In this document: positions 60,201 to 64,000 of the stretch, in pieces
How positions within the stretch are numbered: the first letter of the stretch is position 1
Layout: every line of letters begins with the position of its first letter
From: Motiliproteus sp. SC1-56
GTDB lineage: Bacteria; Pseudomonadota; Gammaproteobacteria; Pseudomonadales; Balneatricaceae
Assembly: GCF_017309075.1 (NCBI RefSeq)
Contig: NZ_JAEMGS010000009.1
Coordinates: forward strand, 62,001 to 126,000
Reading direction: 5' to 3'
Length of the DNA: 64,000 bases
Translations under genes and position numbers: made by a program
Notes under the pieces: generated by a model
Databases searched by the model: none
What the model saw: only the letters and a program-made list of their open reading frames with translations
Told to the model about the DNA's origin: nothing

Positions 60201-61673
60201 GCCTATACCCTGGCAGGTTACCAGTACCCCGGGTACGCGAAACGCCATGAGGCCGCCTACGCGGAGCTGCTGGCCTACCAGAGCCTCTTTCAGACCGCTC
60301 CCGCAGCCCAAAAGCGGTCTTGGCTGGAGCGCAGCATTCGCCGCAGCCACGCTTTTATCGACCGTTACCCCGAGGCCAGCCAAACGCCGGAGGTGATCAC
60401 CAAGCTCGCCGAAGAACTGCTGATCGACGCCTCCCCCGACCAAGCACTGACCACGGCGCGGCGCCTCGCCGACAATCCGCCGCAGGCCCTGGCCCTGCGC
60501 CTGTGGCGGGTCATCGCCCACAGCGCCTTTGATCTCGAACGCTACGCCGAGGCGGAGTCCGCCTACCGCCAAACCCTGGCCCTTGCCCCCCCGCAACCCG
60601 AGGTCGATGCTTTTATCCGCCGCATGGCTGAATCCATCTACAAGCAGGCCGAACAGGCCCTCGCGACCGGCGATCAAAACGGGGCCATCGATCACTATCT
60701 GCGCCTGCAGCGCGCCGTGCCCCAGAGCCCCCTCGTTCCCAAGGCCGCCTTTGAGGCCGCGCGCCTGCTTATGGCCGGCAAACACTGGCGCCGGGCCATC
60801 GAGCAGCTCGAAGCCTTTCGCGAGCGCTTCCAAGGGCACCCCCTACAGGCCACCGTCCCCGACAAACTGGTGGTAGCCTTTGAAGAGACGGCCCAGTGGC
60901 AGCGCGCCGCCGAGGAGCTGCGGGGCATTTTTGAGCGGGAAGGGGAGACCCCCTTGGGGCGGGACGCCCTCTGGCGAGCCGCCGAACTGCACGAAAAGGC
61001 CGGCAACCCGGCCCTCACGGCGCGCGGATACGAGCTGTACATCCAGCGCTTTCCCCGCCCCCTGGACACCGCCATGGAGGCGCGCCGGCAGCTGCTTCGG
61101 TTGGCGGAGCTCCCCCAGGTGAGCCGTGACCCGAACGCCATTCGCAAAGCCATCATCACTGCCCACGAATCTGCCGGGGCCGCAGCGACACCCCGCAGCC
61201 GCTTTCTGGCCTCAGAGGCCAGCCTGGCGCTGGCCCGGCAGGCCAAGACCGAGTACGACCGCATCCCGCTGACCCTGCCCCTGGAGCGTTCGCTGGCACA
61301 AAAGAAGGCGGCGATGGAGCGGAGCATCGAAGCCCTCACCCGGACCACCGATTACGGCCTGGCCGAACACGCAACCCAAGCCACCGCGCTGATCGGTGAG
61401 ATCTATATCGAGCTGGCCCGCTCCCTGATGAACTCCGAACGCCCGCGGGAGCTCGACGAGCTGGCGCTGGAGCAGTACGACATTCTGCTGGAGGAGGAGG
61501 CCATTCCCTTCGAGGAGAAGGCCATCACCCTGCACGAGCTTAATTTGGATCGAATCCAGGAGGGGATTTTCACCCCCGCCATGGCCGAAAGCCTGGAGCG
61601 CCTGCGCGAACTGATGCCCTCCCGCTATGACAAGACCGAGGTAATCGATGACGTTGTCGCCGAGATTCAATAA
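57297..61673 (+). CDS. Very large periplasmic TPR-repeat protein
   Basis: The protein of about 1458 residues has a signal peptide (RPAKVAACLAGLLITVWGVRA) and is otherwise almost all helical repeats. Typical TPR spacing is visible from about residue 100 to the end, for example YHLAHAYSLTGDLESALDRLK, in part, and RFPDAPAAPDYQAARV. I take the TTG at 57297, with GGAGG eight bases upstream, over the GTG at 57282. The protein could be a scaffold that binds several partners at the outer surface of the inner membrane. It is followed with a 26-base overlap by a TPR lipoprotein. It is longer than most bacterial TPR proteins. Confidence 0.83.
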   Translation: MRPAKVAACLAGLLITVWGVRAFAVDPRESLFLLRWEPSETFYQAWADAKAGAIEGLEGLERVALDGLLMEGLLESHTQPLGGRRELLHPPSKVYTLDVLNDAWLQRSLSFYQQGEWQATEDALKRLSTPLNFEHRQQALLLQGNLRIRQGQDQAAEQQFRSISAESLLWPLARYNLALLQLRQSRLGDAERTLQQLNDWLDDNDQTRSRLGERTRLLETRLHARQGKLSAALKRLRRFAIDHPLYPQARQVEADLKRHGGDPAGALPALLQLSLQPTQSRLAHHETALLNTLEQLGASRQVLELGERRLPDLLATLRQTQALALHLSSPEFLEQLLNGQLDSEGDRLRRRLGREAWVLIAEIERLGTLRRLLKRTQELLPRYQPLFDRGYGHLQSLASLHPELQPSKIYRLPPEIASSGQAEFEQDLSDLVGQPSPWQDRYDIFRGMSEWQHGGAPWMVNGHPDPAQARPALAQDLAERRELVDQLSHAQVEKSAARLIRLTQRAGAMGQQLAELDRLLRPRLGLLLQQEALRMTRGIEQQVLWLADRTLLQAEEIDHPQPQPRFNLSVAGSGEVNVNRLETAAAVPHSTNAFEALRLLTEEAFNPEVRHRAKRLLADLHLASAERRAAGTPDPSGFTGSFAQAIRYYEELLEAQRAPPEDPAVLLYHLAHAYSLTGDLESALDRLKRLAALYPEHPKNQETLFRIAENHFSLGHYHEAAQRYDQLLSRWPQGEFSARARHKLGWSQFKLGEYRLALAQLLPLLKSHWPEREQQRSLVDDLLRVSAMSFSHLGGVDPLAAHFADQPPSTLEQTLLETQAAYMEEKERYTDAAESYRQLLARFPDAPAAPDYQAARVRVFQHAGFISQLWPAREAFVQRFGADSSYWQAADDSVRQKLRTYLADYLPLLAQRAHARGQKSKAPADYERALSGYRHFIQALPDHPQAAHMQFLLAEALSEQGRHAEAAEAYTLAGYQYPGYAKRHEAAYAELLAYQSLFQTAPAAQKRSWLERSIRRSHAFIDRYPEASQTPEVITKLAEELLIDASPDQALTTARRLADNPPQALALRLWRVIAHSAFDLERYAEAESAYRQTLALAPPQPEVDAFIRRMAESIYKQAEQALATGDQNGAIDHYLRLQRAVPQSPLVPKAAFEAARLLMAGKHWRRAIEQLEAFRERFQGHPLQATVPDKLVVAFEETAQWQRAAEELRGIFEREGETPLGRDALWRAAELHEKAGNPALTARGYELYIQRFPRPLDTAMEARRQLLRLAELPQVSRDPNAIRKAIITAHESAGAAATPRSRFLASEASLALARQAKTEYDRIPLTLPLERSLAQKKAAMERSIEALTRTTDYGLAEHATQATALIGEIYIELARSLMNSERPRELDELALEQYDILLEEEAIPFEEKAITLHELNLDRIQEGIFTPAMAESLERLRELMPSRYDKTEVIDDVVAEIQ

Positions 61674-62241
61674 CGCCCTGCTGGCCCTGACCCTGCTGCT
61701 GGCCGGCTGCAGCGCCCAGGCGCCGAAGCCCCCCGCCACGCCACCGGCCCCCGCCATCAGCCCGACGGATCGGGCCGACTTCGACGCGGCGGTGCAGCTG
61801 ATGAACGCAGAAGATTACGAAGCCGCCGAGCAGAAACTGGAGGCGCTGTTACAACGCATTGGGGACACCCCCGGGCTGCACCTCAACCTGGCCCTTATCG
61901 ACAACCATCGGGAGAACAACGCCGCGGCCCTTGCACACGTGCAGCGAGCGCTCAGCCTGGCCCCGGAAGACCCCCGCGCCCACAACCTGGAAGGCTCATT
62001 GCTTCGACGCCAGGGCGCTTTTCTCGAGGCGAGGCGCGCCTACGAACAGGCCCTGGCCCTGGACCCCGATTACCCCGCGGCCCACCTGAACCTGGCCATT
62101 CTCTGCGATATCTACCTCAAGCAGTGGACCCAGGCCCGCCACCACTACCAACGCTACCTGGCCCTGGCAGAGCCGGCCGACCCCCGGGTCAACTACTGGC
62201 TGCAGGATTTGGAGATGCGGATAGAGGAGCCCCGGCAATGA
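61648..62241 (+). CDS. TPR-containing lipoprotein
   Basis: The 197-residue protein starts MTLSPRFNNALLALTLLLAG with the lipobox Cys21 (LLAGC), then a Pro/Ala linker (KPPATPPAPA) and three or four TPR units (FDAAVQLMNAEDYEAAEQKL, HVQRALSLAPEDPRAHNLEG, AYEQALALDPDYPAAHLNLA). It likely sits at the periplasmic face of the outer membrane. It overlaps the large TPR gene by 26 bases and the next gene by four (ATGA), so it is in the same operon. PilF and similar lipoproteins are structural parallels, but the neighbours are not pilus genes. Confidence 0.83.
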   Translation: MTLSPRFNNALLALTLLLAGCSAQAPKPPATPPAPAISPTDRADFDAAVQLMNAEDYEAAEQKLEALLQRIGDTPGLHLNLALIDNHRENNAAALAHVQRALSLAPEDPRAHNLEGSLLRRQGAFLEARRAYEQALALDPDYPAAHLNLAILCDIYLKQWTQARHHYQRYLALAEPADPRVNYWLQDLEMRIEEPRQ

Positions 62242-62522
62242 GACGGATCGCCCCCCTGCTCTGCGCTTTCCCCTTGCTGGTGTCGCCCGCGCTGCCGGCT
62301 CAGGAACCCGGCGGCCCGGGTATGACCATCACCGGCGACCAGGAGCTACCCGCGGTGCTGTACGTGGTGCCTTGGCGCGCGCCGCGACCGCAGCCGCAGC
62401 TCGAGCCGGTGCTGGACAATCCGACACTGGAGCCCCTGGGGCCCTGTGACGGGACCTGGGAAAAGGGCGCTCGCCCCGCGGAGTGCGAGCTGAAAGCGGA
62501 TGCAAGGCAGGCCGGCCCCTAG
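62238..62522 (+). CDS. Small secreted protein, 94 residues, unknown
   Basis: The protein starts MRRIAPLLCAFPLLVSPALP, a signal peptide. The mature part of about 73 residues is Pro-rich and contains TITGDQELPAVLYVVPWRAP and ends in a Cys-containing segment (LGPCDGTWEKGARPAECELK), so a disulfide is possible. I do not recognise the family. The overlap with the lipoprotein gene (ATGA) supports that it is expressed. No terminator lies directly after it. Confidence 0.7.
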   Translation: MRRIAPLLCAFPLLVSPALPAQEPGGPGMTITGDQELPAVLYVVPWRAPRPQPQLEPVLDNPTLEPLGPCDGTWEKGARPAECELKADARQAGP

Positions 62523-62546
62523 CTTTTTCCGCCGCCCGCTTTGCCT

Positions 62547-62552
62547 TATAAT
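62547..62552 (+). promoter_or_regulatory. Perfect -10 box upstream of the exbB-like gene
   Basis: TATAAT at 62547-62552 lies 151 bases upstream of the ExbB/TolQ start. The region 17 bases upstream is not close to TTGACA, so this is a half promoter at best. It raises the possibility that the ExbB/ExbD genes have separate expression in the 181-base gap. Confidence 0.4.
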
Positions 62553-62703
62553 CCCCATCCAAAACAAGGATTAGCAGTTTTCAGCCGCCTGCGGCAAGCG
62601 AAGACAAGGAAGGTCACGCGCGACCCTCTCCGGTGCCTGCACCGACGCTTGCTCCCCAATCGCAGCTGTCCCATCCACTCAGTTACAGGTATTTAAAGCA
62701 GCC

Positions 62704-63378
62704 ATGGAATTCCTCAATACCCTGATCCGGTTTATTCAAGACGGCGGCCTGTTCATGTACCCGATCATGCTGACCCTGGCGCTGGGTCTGGCCATCGCCC
62801 TGGAGCGTTTCCTGTTCCTGGCCCGCATCCGCAGCCACAACCGCCGCGCCTGGAACCGGGTGCAGCCGTTGATGATGGAAGGCAAGGTCAGCGAGGCGCT
62901 GGCGTACGTGCGCGACTCCAAGGCCCACCTGTCCAATATGGTGGCCTATGCCCTGAGCCACCTGCAGGCCGGGCGTCGCGTCGACGACGTTGAGCGGATG
63001 CTGGAAGAGGGGCTGATGGAGATCATCCCCCGCCTGGAAAAGCGCACCCCCTACCTGGCCACTTTTGCCAACATCGCTACCCTGCTGGGGCTGCTCGGCA
63101 CCATCATCGGGCTGATTTCCGCGTTTTCAGCGGTGGCCAACGCCGACCCCGCGGAGAAGGCCAACCTCCTCTCCAGCAGTATTTCCGTGGCCATGAACAC
63201 CACCGCCTTCGGCCTGGTCGCTGCCATCCCCCTGTTGCTGCTGCATGCCTTGCTGACCAACAAGACCACCGAGATCATCGAAAGCATGGACATGGCCACC
63301 ATCAAGCTGGCCAATATCATTCAGATCAACCGCGGCTTGTTCCCCGAGAAGGCTCAAAGCGAGCAACGGGAGGGCTGA
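62704..63378 (+). CDS. MotA/TolQ/ExbB proton channel family protein
   Basis: The 224-residue protein has three membrane helices. The N-terminal one is about 14-37 (LFMYPIMLTLALGLAIALERFLF in part), and two more are in the C-terminal half around ANIATLLGLLGTIIGLISAF and TTAFGLVAAIPLLLLHALL. The conserved Gly-rich LLGLLGTIIG and the Thr in NTTAFGL are those of ExbB/TolQ channel subunits. It should form a pentamer around ExbD/TolR dimers and use the proton gradient. It precedes two ExbD-type genes. The partner is not TonB or TolA in the window. Confidence 0.92.
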   Translation: MEFLNTLIRFIQDGGLFMYPIMLTLALGLAIALERFLFLARIRSHNRRAWNRVQPLMMEGKVSEALAYVRDSKAHLSNMVAYALSHLQAGRRVDDVERMLEEGLMEIIPRLEKRTPYLATFANIATLLGLLGTIIGLISAFSAVANADPAEKANLLSSSISVAMNTTAFGLVAAIPLLLLHALLTNKTTEIIESMDMATIKLANIIQINRGLFPEKAQSEQREG

Positions 63379-63382
63379 GGGG

Positions 63383-63883
63383 ATGCGCCATCGCCGCTTG
63401 CGACGCAGCCACGAACCCCCGGAGATCGACGTCACCGCCTTTATGAACCTGATGGTGGTGCTGATCCCCTTTCTGCTGCTTTCCGCCGCCTTCAACCACC
63501 TCACCATGTTCGAGCTCTATCTGCCCGCCGCCAGCGCCGAGGCCCAGGCCGAGCCGGACAAGCGACTGCCCGCCCTGACCCTGGAGCTGCGCGCGACCGG
63601 CATCAGCCTCCAGGTAGACGGCCGTCGCGATGCCCTGATTCCCGATCTTGACGGCGGCGAACCCGACACCCAGGAACTTCAGGCACGGCTGCGGCCGCTG
63701 AAGAACCGCTACCCGGCGCTGACCCAGATCAGCATCCTCAGCGAGGCCCAGATCCCCTACGCCCGCATTATTGAGGTCATGGATGCGGTGCGAGCCATGC
63801 AGATAGAAGAAAGCGGCCCGGGTTACCGGCTCGAGCTGTTTCCCGATATCGCGCTGGGCGCCACGGACAGTCAGCCGAGCTGA
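63383..63883 (+). CDS. ExbD/TolR-type protein lacking the membrane Asp
   Basis: The 166-residue protein has a short basic N-terminus, one membrane helix (FMNLMVVLIPFLLLSAAF, about 20-37) and a periplasmic domain that ends in the ExbD/TolR-like dimerisation fold (QISILSEAQIPYARIIEVMDAV). The usual helix motif has an Asp, as in INVTPFIDVML, but this protein reads IDVTAFMNLMV, with Asn22 at the aligned place. It may still assemble with ExbB, but the proton-carrying residue is missing. It starts four bases after the exbB-like stop and is followed after 17 bases by a second ExbD gene. Confidence 0.88.
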   Translation: MRHRRLRRSHEPPEIDVTAFMNLMVVLIPFLLLSAAFNHLTMFELYLPAASAEAQAEPDKRLPALTLELRATGISLQVDGRRDALIPDLDGGEPDTQELQARLRPLKNRYPALTQISILSEAQIPYARIIEVMDAVRAMQIEESGPGYRLELFPDIALGATDSQPS

Positions 63884-63900
63884 GCAGGGATGAAACCGTT

Positions 63901-64000
63901 ATGAAACAGCCATCCCACCGTACCCGTCGCCTGCAACGGGCCCGCAAGCGCAAGCCGCCGATGCTCAACCTGGTGTCCCTGATGGACATCTTCACCATCC
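63901..64000 (+). CDS. Second ExbD/TolR-type protein, N-terminal part (cut by window end)
   Basis: The frame begins MKQPSHRTRRLQRARKRKPP and continues MLNLVSLMDIFTI to the right edge. The basic N-terminus and the start of the helix match ExbD/TolR, and the Asp in SLMDIF is at the usual place of the proton-carrying residue. It thus differs from the first ExbD, which has Asn there. Nothing further can be said about its periplasmic part. Confidence 0.8.
   Translation, partial: MKQPSHRTRRLQRARKRKPPMLNLVSLMDIFTI

Overview
The window is a GC-rich, gene-dense chromosomal segment of a Gram-negative bacterium. It fits a marine gammaproteobacterium of the Oceanospirillales/Alteromonadales kind. The supporting features are outer-membrane porins, an rnfABCDGE-nth operon in the order seen in Escherichia coli, the flagellar accessory trio flgO/flgP/flgT known from Vibrio, polyhydroxybutyrate-type genes, hrpA, ydiJ and an EF-P-like efpL. 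I cannot name a genus from sequence alone. I see no insertion sequence, prophage, integrase or CRISPR array, so this looks like core chromosome with a few lineage-specific loci.

Layout. 1-15.7 kb: the start of a porin gene, then hrpA, ydiJ, fadD, a class II glutamine amidotransferase, a beta-ketothiolase, ppnN, an MFS transporter and a cobB sirtuin. 15.8-22.7 kb: a PhoH-like PIN-ATPase, a membrane GGDEF/EAL protein with a periplasmic CxxCH haem motif, a porin followed by a 53-residue lipoprotein gene, and an acetoacetyl-CoA reductase. 23.0-26.6 kb: an initiator tRNA with a near-consensus promoter and terminator, then a two-gene unit of a flippase-like membrane protein and a glycosyltransferase fused to a degenerate phosphoesterase domain. 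26.8-34.4 kb: a tightly overlapping beta-oxidation operon (fadE-like, thiolase, fadJ-like, CoA-transferase). 34.5-41.6 kb: a YdjM-like membrane protein, a 66-residue protein, leucine dehydrogenase, divergent flgO-flgP and flgT, efpL and a Bax-like lipoprotein. 41.7-49.9 kb: divergent sulfate-assimilation operons (tauE-like, cysI, DUF934, cysH and cysG on the minus strand; cysD and cysN on the plus strand). 50.0-56.6 kb: rnfABCDGE-nth. 56.8-64 kb: an uncharacterised envelope locus with a secreted protein, a very large TPR protein, a TPR lipoprotein, a small secreted protein, an ExbB/TolQ channel protein and two ExbD/TolR proteins, the last cut by the window end.

How the genes work together. 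Fatty acids are activated by FadD and degraded by the fadE-to-CoA-transferase operon. The thiolase and reductase link acetyl-CoA and short acyl-CoA to hydroxybutyryl-CoA, although no polymer synthase lies in the window. Sulfate is activated by CysD/CysN. The CysH here has the iron-sulfur cysteines of an APS reductase, and CysN ends in a domain that looks like an inactivated APS kinase, so the pathway probably skips PAPS. The most promising uncharacterised pieces are the terminal TPR/ExbB/ExbD locus, in which the first ExbD lacks the usual membrane aspartate, the pseudo-phosphoesterase/glycosyltransferase fusion with its flippase-like partner, and the haem-linked cyclic-di-GMP protein.
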